From Pseudanabaena sp. BC1403 (GTDB lineage: Bacteria; Cyanobacteriota; Cyanobacteriia; Pseudanabaenales; Pseudanabaenaceae), in NCBI RefSeq assembly GCF_002914585.1, contig NZ_PDDM01000012.1, forward strand, positions 95,959 through 159,958: a DNA stretch of 64,000 nucleotides. The letters are read 5' to 3'. Below are positions 8,686 through 18,572 of this stretch, piece by piece. The position numbers and the translations under genes were made by a program. The notes under the pieces are model-generated. The model was not told the origin of the DNA, searched no databases, and worked only from the letters and a program-made list of their open reading frames with translations. Numbering within the stretch: position 1 is the stretch's first letter; every line of letters begins with the position of its first letter.

Positions 8686-10095
8686 ATGCGTCGTCGTCAG
8701 TTTAATCAGTTATCTCTATCTTTAGCAGGTTTGGGTTTGGCAGCCTGTAGTGATTCCACCGTCTTAAATTATCGGGCTCCCGAAAAAAGTTCCAAGTTTC
8801 GGGTTTGGTGGATTCAAAGCTTCTATCCTGCGGAAACAGAGGCACTTTCACAAATTGTGGCGGACTGGGAAAAAAAGAATAATACGAAGGTGGAAATCAC
8901 TTTCTATAATGATGGATCGGTGAATCGTGATGCTGAAAATGCTCTTAATAACGGCAATCCTCCAGATATCTTATTTAGTAATACCGCTGAGTTTGCCCTC
9001 TATCCGAAACTAGCTTGGCAAAATAAATTAATAGATGTTACTGATGTTGTAGAACCTGTTAAAAATTTATTTAGCCCGATCGCCCTCAAAGCTGTCGCTT
9101 ATAAAAACAGACAAAATCCTAATCCTGCTTACTATGCCGTCCCAATTGCTCAACTAGCTGCTGGTCTGCATTATTGGCGAGATATGCTTGCAGAGGTAGG
9201 GATGAGTGACACCAGTATTCCTAAGGATTGGAATGGATTTTGGGCATTTTGGGAAACGGCTCAAGACCGCGCTACGAATAGAGGCAAAAAAGATATCTAT
9301 GGAATCGGTTTACCAATGTCTACCGAAGCTACAGATGTAATCTTCATGTTTGAGCAATTCCTCACAGCTTATGGAGTACAGCTACTAGATGAGAATGGGC
9401 AACTAAAAGTTGATAATCCCCAAAATCGCCAAGGTATTATCGCCGCATTAACAAAATATGCTGGCTTCTACCAGAGTAAGCATGTACCTCCTAATGCTTT
9501 GCAATGGACAGATGCGGACAACAATCAGGTGTTTCTTAGCCGCAATTCATTCATGACCGCAAATCCAGGATTGTCTATTCCCGCATCTCAGCAGTTTGAT
9601 CAAGAGGTCTACAACAAAAAATTAGTGACAACAGAATGGCCACTAGCTCCAGATGGCAAGACTCTTAGCAATTTGGTAGCGGTAAAACAGGCGATTATAT
9701 TTGCTACTCCAAACGTTAAGGAAACCAAAGAAGATGTTGCTAAGGAACAAGCAAGGCAAGTTCTGGCTAAAAGTTTGTTGTCCCACATTATCCGACCTGA
9801 TAATTTGCTTACCTATTTGAAAGGAGCAGGAGGACGATATTTCCCAACTATGCCAAAATTATTAGAAGATCCTTATTATAAAGATTCTAAAGACCCACAT
9901 ATTTTGGTGGCAACTAAGCAATTTCAAAATACAAGTTCTTTTTATACAGCCCAGAATCCTGCTTATTCAGAAGTGGGCGCTAATAAAATATGGGGACAGG
10001 CGATCAAGTCAGTGGCTTCAGGCAAAAATTCACCTGAACAAGCTGCCGATGCTGCGATCGCCCAAATCAAGGCTATTTTCACTGAGTGGAAATAG
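8686..10095 (+). CDS. ABC-type sugar substrate-binding lipoprotein, orphan
   Basis: The 469-residue protein has an N-terminal MRRRQF followed by a hydrophobic stretch and the lipobox LAAC with Cys21, so it should be a lipoprotein at the periplasmic face; the arginine pair may direct it to the Tat route. The rest is a family-1 extracellular binding protein (SFYPAETEAL, PPDILFSN, the YYAVPIAQLAAGLHYW hinge region), normally specific for oligosaccharides. No permease or ATPase genes are near. Instead a Cache-domain histidine kinase starts 73 bases downstream on the same strand, so the pair may serve ligand sensing. No Shine-Dalgarno sequence precedes the ATG. Confidence 0.82.
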   Translation: MRRRQFNQLSLSLAGLGLAACSDSTVLNYRAPEKSSKFRVWWIQSFYPAETEALSQIVADWEKKNNTKVEITFYNDGSVNRDAENALNNGNPPDILFSNTAEFALYPKLAWQNKLIDVTDVVEPVKNLFSPIALKAVAYKNRQNPNPAYYAVPIAQLAAGLHYWRDMLAEVGMSDTSIPKDWNGFWAFWETAQDRATNRGKKDIYGIGLPMSTEATDVIFMFEQFLTAYGVQLLDENGQLKVDNPQNRQGIIAALTKYAGFYQSKHVPPNALQWTDADNNQVFLSRNSFMTANPGLSIPASQQFDQEVYNKKLVTTEWPLAPDGKTLSNLVAVKQAIIFATPNVKETKEDVAKEQARQVLAKSLLSHIIRPDNLLTYLKGAGGRYFPTMPKLLEDPYYKDSKDPHILVATKQFQNTSSFYTAQNPAYSEVGANKIWGQAIKSVASGKNSPEQAADAAIAQIKAIFTEWK

Positions 10096-10168
10096 TAGTA
10101 GTATCGATGGGTAGAGGCATACTCATAGTGAAATCTCAGCATCGTTGTTAGTTAAGTGAGTATAGAAG

Positions 10169-13150
10169 ATGAACAACCTATTTAAGAAACGCCTGCTGTT
10201 GCAACTTGTGGCATATTTTTCGGTTCTGTCGATTGTCACAGTTTTAGTGGTCGCTGTAAGTGCGAATACTCGCAGTCGTGACGCTCTTAGAAAATCGGTA
10301 ATTGACCGATTAGCAGTTGCGACATCACTAAAAGAAGCGCAGGTGAATCAATGGGTTGATAACCAACGTCGCGATGTAATTTTGATGACGCAGTTGCCAG
10401 ATTTGATCTTCAATTCTGAAATAACTTTTACGAAAGATCGCGAATCTCCAGAATTTAAAGCGGCTGTTGACTCTCTGCAAAAGTTTATGGCGGATATATC
10501 CGCAGTAAAAGCAAATATTCGACAGATTTCGATTTTGACCAATAACGGCATTACGATTGTTTCCACAGATAAACAAAAAGAAGGAAAATACCAACCGCTC
10601 GGAAATACCACTACATACTTTACTCGCGACCAATCACGGATCATTGTCCCTAATTTCTATATCTCGCCAATCTCTGGTAAGGCGGCGATGACTTTTGCTG
10701 CTCCTTTAACTAATAAAGCTGGCGATCGCATTGGGGTAGTAGCGGTTGATCTAGATCTCCAAGGGGTAGATGACATCATTCGTGAACGTACTGGACTAGG
10801 TAATAGTGGCGAAACCTACTTAGTGGGAAGATTAGCTACGAAGAATGTCCTGATTTCAGGAACGGGAGCCGACAAACAGGATCTCGCCAAAGATATTAAA
10901 AGTGATGGTATTTCTGCTGCGGCTTTAGGAAAAGATGGGGAAGGGCTATATAAAAACTATAAAACTATACCTGTATTAGGAAGTTATATTTGGATTGACA
11001 ACCTTAATTTGGCGTTACTTGCGGAGATATCGCAGGCAGAAGCTTTTGAACCCGCCGATCGCCTTGGTCGTGATATTTTGCTAATCGGGTTAAGCTCCGC
11101 AGGTATTTTATTAACGGCAGTGTACTTGATTGCCAGACGGATTTCTCAGCCAATTTTGGCGATCGCTGATGCGGCAAACCAAGTTGCTGGCGGTAATCTT
11201 GATTCACAAGCACCCGTCCTTACAGAAGATGAAATCGGGATTTTGGCGATCGCTTTTAATCAAATGACATCACAACTTAAAAATTCAGGGGAACAGTTAG
11301 CCGATTACAGTCGTACATTGGAGCAGAAAGTCGAACAGCGTACCAGTGAGATCAAGGCAATTATTGATAACATGGTGGATGGCTTGGTGGTAGTTAATGC
11401 TGAAGATCAGATTACTCAGTTTAATCCAGCACTTGCAGGCATGATTGGGATTAGTAGTAAAGCGATCTCTATGGCAACGAGTTATAAAGAAATATTTAAA
11501 GTAGAGCAAATCACTAATCTCGTTACAAGTACCAGAGAGAATCCAAAACAAGTTTTTAGCGAAGAGTTTGCCCTGCCTGATCGCCGTACTGGGAAAGCAG
11601 TTGCAACTTCGATCTTTGGAGAAGCAAATATTTCGGGGGATCCGCAATTAGAAGTAGATTATTTAGGCACTGTGATTCTGATTCGCGATATTACATCTGA
11701 GAAAGAAGTGGATCGGATGAAGACAGACTTCATCTCAACCGTATCTCACGAATTAAGAACGCCGCTTACCTCGGTATTAGGCTTTGCAAAATTAATTCAG
11801 AAAAAGCTAGAAGAATCTATACTTCCAATGATTCAAACCGATGACAAGAAAGTGAATCGCAGTGTGCGCCAAGTTACCGAAAATCTTGAAATCATTATCT
11901 CTGAGGGGACACGCCTCACCAAGCTAATTAACGAAGTCCTAGATGTTGCCAAAATAGAAGCTGGTAAAATGCAATGGAATATGGAACCTTTGGCAATTAC
12001 CGAAGTAATTGACCGAGCCTTTTCGGCAACTTCTGCGCTCTTTGAGCAGAAAGCATTAACACCAGTAAGAGAAATTGAAGCAGATTTACCCGATATCCTT
12101 GGTGATAAAGATCGCTTGATTCAAGTCGTAATCAACTTAATTTCCAACGCTGTGAAGTTTACGGATCGGGGAAGCATCACTTGTCGGGTTAAGCTAGATG
12201 ATCAATCAATTATGGTCAGTGTCATCGATCAAGGTGTTGGTATTTCTGAATCCGATCAGCCCAAGGTATTTGAGAAGTTCAAGCAAGTTGGTGATACTTT
12301 GACCGATAAGCCTCAAGGCACAGGGCTAGGGCTACCCATTTCCAAAGAAATTATCGCGTATCATGGTGGGAAGATTTGGGTAGAGAGTGAAATTGGTAAG
12401 GGTAGTACATTCTCCTTTACAATTCCAATTAACATAGAAAATGAGATTCCTTCAATTAATTTTGACATTTTGATTGAGCAACTCAAGAAAAGGGCAGTTT
12501 CAGAAAGTTCATCTCAAACTGATAACCAGAACGCAATCGACACACCCAAAAATATTCTAGTCATTGACGATGATGCGAGTATTCGTAACTTACTTAGACA
12601 AGAGTTGGAAGCTAAAGGATATACTGTTCGTGAAGCAGGAAATGGACAAGAGGCGATTACCCAAGTGCGCGAAAGTCGCCCTGATCTGATCACTCTTGAT
12701 ATCATCATGGATGGAATTAGTGGCTATGATGTGGCAGCAATTCTCAGATCTGATCCTGCGACCTTAGACATTCCCATTATTATTGTCTCTGTAATAGATG
12801 ATAAAAACAAAGGTCGTCATCTAGGTATTGATAGTTATGTGACTAAGCCCCTAGACATGGTGCTATTGCTGAGAGAAGTTGATATTCTTCTATCTAGCAA
12901 GGCATCTATGGGCAAAAAGATTTTGGTGGTTGACGACAATTTTGGTTCTATCGATCTATTGATGGAAATGTTGCAAAACCAAGGCTTTTTACCTTCTAAA
13001 ATCAATCCTCAAGATGATTTGCAAGCCAGTGCGATCGCATCTCAGCCAGATGTAATCATCGCTAGTACAAAGCTAGCGGATCAAGTGCAATCTCTCCGTG
13101 CTGAGCAAGGTATGGAACATATTCGCTTTTTATTAATTGCCGACCAATAG
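10169..13150 (+). CDS. Hybrid sensor histidine kinase (dCache-HAMP-PAS-HisKA-HATPase-REC-REC)
   Basis: The 993-residue membrane kinase has a transmembrane helix near 10-32, a double-Cache periplasmic sensor region to about 300, a second helix at about 301-322, HAMP (323-376), PAS from about 394, HisKA with phospho-acceptor His527 (SHELRTP), and HATPase with N-box NLISNAVKF near 655 and glycine box GLGLPISK. A receiver domain starts near 795 with acidic pocket DDD and phospho-acceptor Asp844. A second receiver (about 915-993) keeps the N-terminal VVDDN but has IIAST where the aspartate should be, and is short, so it looks inactive. It follows the binding-protein gene closely. Confidence 0.88.
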   Translation: MNNLFKKRLLLQLVAYFSVLSIVTVLVVAVSANTRSRDALRKSVIDRLAVATSLKEAQVNQWVDNQRRDVILMTQLPDLIFNSEITFTKDRESPEFKAAVDSLQKFMADISAVKANIRQISILTNNGITIVSTDKQKEGKYQPLGNTTTYFTRDQSRIIVPNFYISPISGKAAMTFAAPLTNKAGDRIGVVAVDLDLQGVDDIIRERTGLGNSGETYLVGRLATKNVLISGTGADKQDLAKDIKSDGISAAALGKDGEGLYKNYKTIPVLGSYIWIDNLNLALLAEISQAEAFEPADRLGRDILLIGLSSAGILLTAVYLIARRISQPILAIADAANQVAGGNLDSQAPVLTEDEIGILAIAFNQMTSQLKNSGEQLADYSRTLEQKVEQRTSEIKAIIDNMVDGLVVVNAEDQITQFNPALAGMIGISSKAISMATSYKEIFKVEQITNLVTSTRENPKQVFSEEFALPDRRTGKAVATSIFGEANISGDPQLEVDYLGTVILIRDITSEKEVDRMKTDFISTVSHELRTPLTSVLGFAKLIQKKLEESILPMIQTDDKKVNRSVRQVTENLEIIISEGTRLTKLINEVLDVAKIEAGKMQWNMEPLAITEVIDRAFSATSALFEQKALTPVREIEADLPDILGDKDRLIQVVINLISNAVKFTDRGSITCRVKLDDQSIMVSVIDQGVGISESDQPKVFEKFKQVGDTLTDKPQGTGLGLPISKEIIAYHGGKIWVESEIGKGSTFSFTIPINIENEIPSINFDILIEQLKKRAVSESSSQTDNQNAIDTPKNILVIDDDASIRNLLRQELEAKGYTVREAGNGQEAITQVRESRPDLITLDIIMDGISGYDVAAILRSDPATLDIPIIIVSVIDDKNKGRHLGIDSYVTKPLDMVLLLREVDILLSSKASMGKKILVVDDNFGSIDLLMEMLQNQGFLPSKINPQDDLQASAIASQPDVIIASTKLADQVQSLRAEQGMEHIRFLLIADQ

Positions 13151-13214
13151 AAAAGGGGTGCTTTGTTCCCCTTTTTCTAAAAGTAGGGGCAGTTCATGAA
13201 CTGCCCCTACTTTT
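13150..13214. terminator. Two hairpins between convergent kinase and purH genes
   Basis: The first (13150-13177) has arms GAAAAGGGG and CCCCTTTTTC around a GCTTTG-type loop; the second (13179-13214) is a loopless perfect palindrome with AGTAGGGGCAGTTCATGAAC at its centre. Together they can terminate transcription from both sides. Confidence 0.7.
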
Positions 13215-13216
13215 GT

Positions 13217-14776
13217 TTAATGTAAGAAATGGCGAACGCCTGTAAATACCATAATTAGACCAAGTTCATCAGCTGCCTTGATAGAATCAGCATCACGCAT
13301 ACTTCCGCCTGGTTGCACGATCGCAATAATTCCTGCGGCTGCCGCAGTCCGCACAGAGTCATCGAAGGGGAAAAAACCATCACTAGCTAAGAATGCATCT
13401 TTCACACTTTCGCCTGCTTGCTCGATCGCAATTTTGATTGAGCCAACTCGATTCATTTGACCAGCGCCAATGCCAATTGTGGTGCAATCTTTAGTAATAG
13501 CGATCGCATTAGACTTGACATGACGACTAATTTTCCAAGCAAAAATTAACTCTTGCAACTGCTCAGGCGTTGGCTGCTTTTGGGTAACCACTTGCCATGT
13601 ATTCGGGTTTACAGCTTCATCATCGGACTTCTGGACTAACATCCCTCCAGAGATCGTCTTCACTGTCTCATGGGAACCATGCTTGAGATCAGATAGAACT
13701 AGCACCCGCAAGTTTTGTTTTTTACCGAGAATTGCAGCAACACTAGGTACGCAGGCAGGAGCAACGACGCATTCTAAAAAGGTTTTATTTAAAAGCAGCG
13801 CAGTTTCTTCGTCAATCGGACGGTTGAGGGCGACAATACCCCCGAAAGCAGAAGTAGAATCCGCTTCAAAAGCTTTTTGATAGGCTTCGGCAATAGTAGG
13901 TGCGATCGCAACTCCACAGGGGTTGTTGTGCTTAATGATCACCGCACAGGGGAGGTCGTCACTAAATTCAGCGATAATGCTCCGAGCTGCTTCAAGATCG
14001 AGCAAGTTATTGAAACTGAGTTCTTTACCTTGCAATTGTTGCGCCGCTGACCACCCTTTGGGCGTTGCGCCAACTTGATACCATGTGGCGGGTTGATGGG
14101 GATTTTCGCCGTAACGTAAAGGTTTAGGATTATTACATAGCAAAGTATAGGAAGAAGAGATCGCATTGGGTAAACCTTGTGCTGCTTTCTGTTCTTTTTC
14201 TAGGTAATCTGCGATCGCTTTATCGTAGGACTGTGTATGTTGAAAAGCTGCGATCGCTAGTTTTTTGCGAAATTCTAAGGTCGTTTCTCCATTATTTGCT
14301 TTTAGCTCATCCAGAAATTCTGGATATTGGCTAGGACTGGACAATACAGCAACATGATTATAATTCTTTGCCGAGGCGCGAATCAGAGTTGGACCCCCAA
14401 TATCAATATTCTCGATCGCATCTTCGAGGGTGACGTTAGGTTTAGCGATCGTTTCCGTAAATGGATAGAGGTTAACTACTACAATCCGAATTGGTTGAAT
14501 CTCGTTGTCTGCTAGGTCTTGTTGATGCTCTGGGAGATCCAGTCTTGCCAGAATGCCTCCATGAATGCGCGGATGCAGGGTCTTCACTCGTCCACCTAAA
14601 ATCTCAGGTGCGCCTGTATAGTCGGAAACCTTGGTAACTTCAAGCTCAGCCGCTTTGAGTGCCTTGGCAGTTCCACCACTACTAATTAGTTGAAAGTTAT
14701 AGGTGGTCGATAGTTCACGGGCAAGGTCGAGTAGTCCTGTTTTGTCAGAAACACTCAAAAGCGCAAGGGGTTTCAT
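13217..14776 (-). CDS. purH: Bifunctional AICAR transformylase/IMP cyclohydrolase
   Basis: PurH catalyses the last two steps of IMP synthesis. The N-terminal MGS-like cyclohydrolase domain (about 1-125, with LLSVSDKTGL and LHPRIHGGIL) and the AICARFT domain (with the IIKHNNPCGVA motif and the NAIAITKD stretch) are complete, giving 519 residues. I place the start at the ATG of MKPLALL (14776), which has GGAG 6 bases upstream; the longer frame opens with an ATG that overlaps this ribosome site. A long hairpin lies just upstream of the gene. The terminator at 13150-13214 follows it. Confidence 0.95.
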   Translation of the reverse strand: MKPLALLSVSDKTGLLDLARELSTTYNFQLISSGGTAKALKAAELEVTKVSDYTGAPEILGGRVKTLHPRIHGGILARLDLPEHQQDLADNEIQPIRIVVVNLYPFTETIAKPNVTLEDAIENIDIGGPTLIRASAKNYNHVAVLSSPSQYPEFLDELKANNGETTLEFRKKLAIAAFQHTQSYDKAIADYLEKEQKAAQGLPNAISSSYTLLCNNPKPLRYGENPHQPATWYQVGATPKGWSAAQQLQGKELSFNNLLDLEAARSIIAEFSDDLPCAVIIKHNNPCGVAIAPTIAEAYQKAFEADSTSAFGGIVALNRPIDEETALLLNKTFLECVVAPACVPSVAAILGKKQNLRVLVLSDLKHGSHETVKTISGGMLVQKSDDEAVNPNTWQVVTQKQPTPEQLQELIFAWKISRHVKSNAIAITKDCTTIGIGAGQMNRVGSIKIAIEQAGESVKDAFLASDGFFPFDDSVRTAAAAGIIAIVQPGGSMRDADSIKAADELGLIMVFTGVRHFLH

Positions 14777-14795
14777 AAAAAGCTCCATATTCGTT

Positions 14796-14834
14796 ATAGG
14801 AGTTCGTCAACACTTTGCGTTGACGAACTCCTAT
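14796..14834. promoter_or_regulatory. Hairpin in the purH leader region
   Basis: Sixteen-bp perfect arms (ATAGGAGTTCGTCAAC) enclose ACTTTGC, 20 bases upstream of the purH start. It could be a regulatory leader hairpin or one more copy of the genome's common intergenic hairpins. Confidence 0.4.
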
Positions 14835-14851
14835 GCTATTTTATCGCATTA

Positions 14852-14908
14852 TTAAAACCAAAAAATGTTTGGGCGGGCGAAGCCCACCCAAACATTTTTT
14901 GGTTTTAA
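14852..14908 (-). terminator. Terminator of the GST gene
   Basis: Long arms of about 26 bp (TTAAAACCAAAAAATGTTTG) close on GGGCGAAGCCC. The stem includes the stop codon of the GST gene. Confidence 0.75.
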
Positions 14909-15597
14909 GGAGTAATCACGATCGCTTCTTGATCTGGAGTCCATACAGGAAACTTTTGCATGACAAACTCAAACATTTCACTGGTTTCGTGCCACTTTAA
15001 CCATTGTTGTAAATGTTGATAAGAGCTTGATTGAAACCAATCAATATCTACATAAGCAAGCTGTCTTACAAAAGGGAAAATCGCGATATCAACGAGGGTT
15101 TGTCGATCGCTAATTAAAAAATTATGAGTTTCATTAGTTAGCGATCGCTGCTGAAGTTGAAGTTCTAAAACTTGAAGAAATTCTTCCGCTTGCTGGCGAT
15201 AATCTTCCTGCATTTTTTCAGGGAATCGGTTTGGGTACTTATAGCGATCGAGGGCAAGTTTAAACTCGCGATCATTGGTATCGATAAGCTGTTGTGCGAT
15301 CGCTATAGAATGCTTTGGTAAATCTCTCCAGTTGAGTGGATCGTGCTGTTGCAGCGCCCAGTTCATAATATCGAGACTTTCTTCTAAAACAATAAAATCT
15401 TGCTTAGTAAAATCTTGATCAGCAAATATCTGCATTACTGGCGTTGTTCCCTTTGGCGAAATATTGAGCATTTCCTTCGGTTTGTTTTTTAAGGAAACTT
15501 CTCTCAGTTCGTAGCTAACACCAGCATAAGTAAGAGCCATTCTTGCGCGAATTGCATAGGGACACCGCCTGAAAGAATAGAGAATTGGAAGGTGCAT
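14905..15597 (-). CDS. Glutathione S-transferase family protein
   Basis: The 230-residue protein has an N-terminal thioredoxin-fold domain with a CPYA motif at 12-15 (PILYSFRRCPYAIRARMAL) and a C-terminal all-helical domain. The cysteine-type motif and TTPVMQ (the cis-proline region) resemble glutaredoxin-2-like and Omega/Beta-class GSTs rather than the serine or tyrosine types. It probably acts in thiol-dependent reduction or conjugation in the cytoplasm; the substrate is unknown. It is alone in its transcription unit, ended by the hairpin overlapping its stop codon. A 260-base gap without recognised features separates it from the channel-like gene upstream. Confidence 0.82.
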   Translation of the reverse strand: MHLPILYSFRRCPYAIRARMALTYAGVSYELREVSLKNKPKEMLNISPKGTTPVMQIFADQDFTKQDFIVLEESLDIMNWALQQHDPLNWRDLPKHSIAIAQQLIDTNDREFKLALDRYKYPNRFPEKMQEDYRQQAEEFLQVLELQLQQRSLTNETHNFLISDRQTLVDIAIFPFVRQLAYVDIDWFQSSSYQHLQQWLKWHETSEMFEFVMQKFPVWTPDQEAIVITP

Positions 15598-15861
15598 ATA
15601 CCTATAACAAGAAAAATGATTAGCATAAGTAACTAAGCATAATTAAAAGAACAGTGCCAAGATCTGTAACATCCGCGTAGTGGGCGGCAAAGATCTTGGG
15701 GTTTTGTATTTAATTTTGCGTAGCTACTTATGTTATTACTTACAGTGCTTTATGCTCAAACAAGAACCAATAAAATTTTTGAAAGTAAACATCTAGCACT
15801 GCTATTTCTTGACTGGTAAGGGAGTAGCTATCTCTTTTGGGGCTAGGTATAAAATCAGTGA

Positions 15862-18243
15862 TTACAACGGATAGATTTTAATTGGGAGGAGTCGCATGAG
15901 TTCTTGTCCTAAGCGATAGGCTTGAGTATCATACATTGGTAGCTCGATCGCAGCAGGGAGACTTTGCATAAAGCGTCGAGCAATCTCTAGATCGCAACCT
16001 GAAATATTTTTTAGCTTATTTCCAGCATCAAGTAACACACTGGAATTGAGAGGTGGCTTGGCGCGTAACTGCCAACGTTTTGGCAAATGGAGATTGCCCA
16101 ACTCGATGCGCCTTAGTCCTGAGATAGAAGCTAATAGCGTCAGTCGATCGCCTACTTTCATTACCTCATCATCAGAAGGCATATGAAACTCATGATGTCC
16201 ATCTGCTTTCGATGCGCTAGTCTTGAGATAAACTGGCACAACGGTATAGCCATAGGCGATTTGCGAGAGATTTTTGCCGATCAATGTATCATTCTCGGCA
16301 ATGACATATTCAGCAACTAAGACGGTGCGCTGATTGAGTCGAAACAGACTTAACATATTCTCGCCAAAGGCTGCTCCTGCAAAGGCTTCAGCAGAAAGAG
16401 CATAGGCACAGAAAGATTGAGAACTTGGCAAAAGTTCCGCTAAGTTTTCGCTGAAGTAGCGATCGTAAGTACGAATCGCAAGGTTCATCTGTCGATTGAT
16501 TTTCTTGGATGCATCTCGCGCTAGTAAAGCCGCTTCGAGATTGAGCATTTGATCGTCGGTAACGGAGAGAATACTTTTTGCCTTTGCCAGATTGGTTTTC
16601 GATAATTCTTCGATGATATTGCCAGTGAACCAAGGCACTTTGTCCGCAAGATCGCAGTCGTGAGGATTCTCACTGACAATCACAAAGGGAATTTGCAGTT
16701 TGAATAGAAGATCAGCAATTCTCTGTCCAAGCCGACCAAACCCGATCAGGACAATATGATCGCGGGCGGGCAAAGGTAGCGATCGCTTAAAAAATTCAAA
16801 CTTAGAACTGAGAATGCTATCGGCTATCAATCCGACTACACCTAAAACGAAGAGTAAGCTGATCAAAGTAATTGACAAGCAAAATATCACCACCCACAAA
16901 GGGACTTGGTCTTCACCTAGTCCACCAAAGACATCACCAAATCCACCTAGCAACAAAATCATGCTTGCAGAAATAGCCTTTTGCCATGAAATATTCGGCA
17001 CATTCAAGAATAAGACTACTGAGCTAATGCCCCAAAGTGTAATTGCGGTAATAAGTCCCCATAGAATCAGGCGGCGCGATCGCACTGCTTGAAACCAAGC
17101 GACAAGCTGATGCCATTTTGACTTCCAAAAGACTGAACCAGTAACTTTTTGTAGTAGTTGGTCGATTTTCTGGAAATAGGAAAGACCCTTATGTAAAGGA
17201 GCCTCATTTAGTTCTGAATATTGTCGGCTGGTCGTGGAGAAATCATTTTCGACAAATTCAATGAAGGCTACTTTATCGCCAATTTGGACAATGGTATCAG
17301 GCTCCCATTGAAAGAATAGGCGCTCGGAATTAGGATCGGCAATACTCAAAAGCCGAGCATTTTTTTTGTGTAGCAGATACGCAGGTGTTCTCAAAAAACG
17401 ATAGTCATCTGACTTTATAGAGCGTTCTACTACCCGTAATTTGCGATCGCCTAATTGAAATAGTCCTAATGTACCTTCGCCCAAGCCTGCTACCGCAAAG
17501 GCTGCGGCAGGAAGATCTACAGGATCTAGGGCTACGAAGTTTCCTAGTTGATCTTTTAGTAATTGATTAAGATTTTGGCGAGAGGAGCGCACGACAATAT
17601 GCACATTGGGGTTGAGGCGACGAGCGGCGATCGCAGTTTCAATATTTACATTCTCGTTGCTTGTAACTAGCAAGATTCCTCGACAGCTATTGATTCCTGC
17701 TTTGATTAATACTTCTGAACGCCGACAATCTCCGACAATTATGGGTTGATCGAGCAATTCTGAGAAGCGATCGAATTCCATAATCTCAGGCTGAACTCGA
17801 TCGATCGCACAAATTTTCACTTCATATTCGCGATAGGAAAATTTCTTTAAGTTAAATACAGAGTGCTGTCCGAGGCTGCCCAAGCCACAAACGATAAAGC
17901 GATCGCACAAGCTCTCATGATCTGAACTTAAATTTATAGTTGGCTTTTGTAGTTCTTTCTCTGCGCTGTTTCTCGATACTTGCTCTTGCTCGAACTCTAT
18001 TTTCTCGATCCATTGTGGTAATGGCTGTCCAAACCAAAACGCATAAATTCGTGCTGTCTTATAATTTCGATCTTCAAAGTCGTAGCAACATTTTGCGATC
18101 GCATCTACTAACAATTGGCGATCGCCAAAATTTGTGGACTCTAGCAAGATATGTAATTCTTTGCGCTTTTGCCTGACTGTGACATTTACTTTGATTTCTA
18201 GGTCAAGTAAGCAAGTTTTGATGAGGGGTGCAAGCGATCGCAT
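15862..18243 (-). CDS. Tandem-RCK potassium-channel-like protein (TrkA-N domains)
   Basis: The 793-residue protein has an N-terminal cytoplasmic domain of about 95 residues of unknown role, a first NAD-binding Rossmann/RCK unit (GLGSLGQ at 120-126), two transmembrane helices (about 396-420 and 458-485), and a second Rossmann/RCK unit (IGFGRLGQR near 500) followed by TrkA-C-like regions. Between the helices lies LLLGGFGDVFGG, whose GFGD resembles the potassium selectivity filter GYGD, so I read it as a channel related to the CASTOR/POLLUX type rather than a pure Trk subunit. RCK units usually gate such channels in response to nucleotide or calcium. Both strands around it lack partner genes. 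Confidence 0.78.
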   Translation of the reverse strand: MRSLAPLIKTCLLDLEIKVNVTVRQKRKELHILLESTNFGDRQLLVDAIAKCCYDFEDRNYKTARIYAFWFGQPLPQWIEKIEFEQEQVSRNSAEKELQKPTINLSSDHESLCDRFIVCGLGSLGQHSVFNLKKFSYREYEVKICAIDRVQPEIMEFDRFSELLDQPIIVGDCRRSEVLIKAGINSCRGILLVTSNENVNIETAIAARRLNPNVHIVVRSSRQNLNQLLKDQLGNFVALDPVDLPAAAFAVAGLGEGTLGLFQLGDRKLRVVERSIKSDDYRFLRTPAYLLHKKNARLLSIADPNSERLFFQWEPDTIVQIGDKVAFIEFVENDFSTTSRQYSELNEAPLHKGLSYFQKIDQLLQKVTGSVFWKSKWHQLVAWFQAVRSRRLILWGLITAITLWGISSVVLFLNVPNISWQKAISASMILLLGGFGDVFGGLGEDQVPLWVVIFCLSITLISLLFVLGVVGLIADSILSSKFEFFKRSLPLPARDHIVLIGFGRLGQRIADLLFKLQIPFVIVSENPHDCDLADKVPWFTGNIIEELSKTNLAKAKSILSVTDDQMLNLEAALLARDASKKINRQMNLAIRTYDRYFSENLAELLPSSQSFCAYALSAEAFAGAAFGENMLSLFRLNQRTVLVAEYVIAENDTLIGKNLSQIAYGYTVVPVYLKTSASKADGHHEFHMPSDDEVMKVGDRLTLLASISGLRRIELGNLHLPKRWQLRAKPPLNSSVLLDAGNKLKNISGCDLEIARRFMQSLPAAIELPMYDTQAYRLGQELMRLLPIKIYPL

Positions 18244-18319
18244 TCTTTATTCACTTTCTCAATCTAATAATTTCGTCAAAAGCTTAATCATAAACCATGA
18301 ATATTAATAGAAGGTTATC

Positions 18320-18562
18320 TTAACTCGTTAGTAAGGGTTTCGGATCGTTGCTATTTGAACCTATATCGAAATGATGTGGTTTTGGAATTGTTCTGTTTTC
18401 TGCTGTGGCGGCTTCTAACCATGCAGTTTTAGCAAGAATTACTTCATTGAGTGCTTGCTGAGGAGTTTCTGCGATCGCTGAGCAATATTTCAAGTCAGGT
18501 ATATCAGCAATATAGGCTTCGTCTGCTTCACTGTAGAAGATATTGATGTGATAGTCTTTCAT
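18320..18562 (-). CDS. HicB-family antitoxin-like protein, orphan
   Basis: The sequence MKDYHINIFYSEADEAYIA and PQQALNEVILAKTAWLEAA match the HicB-like RNase H-fold antitoxin family, about 80 residues. I choose the ATG at 18562, 10 bases after the HNH stop codon, because family members begin with MKDYHI; a longer frame from 18589 overlaps the HNH gene. HicB normally neutralises the HicA mRNA interferase encoded next to it, but no HicA (short dsRBD-like protein) is found on either side. It sits directly behind an HNH nuclease gene. Confidence 0.72.
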   Translation of the reverse strand: MKDYHINIFYSEADEAYIADIPDLKYCSAIAETPQQALNEVILAKTAWLEAATAENRTIPKPHHFDIGSNSNDPKPLLTS

Positions 18563-18572
18563 GGTTATTTTG

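Noticed and set aside
14777..14788. Upstream ATG of purH at 14788
   Set aside because: It overlaps the GGAG ribosome site of the ATG at 14776, which gives the family-typical start.
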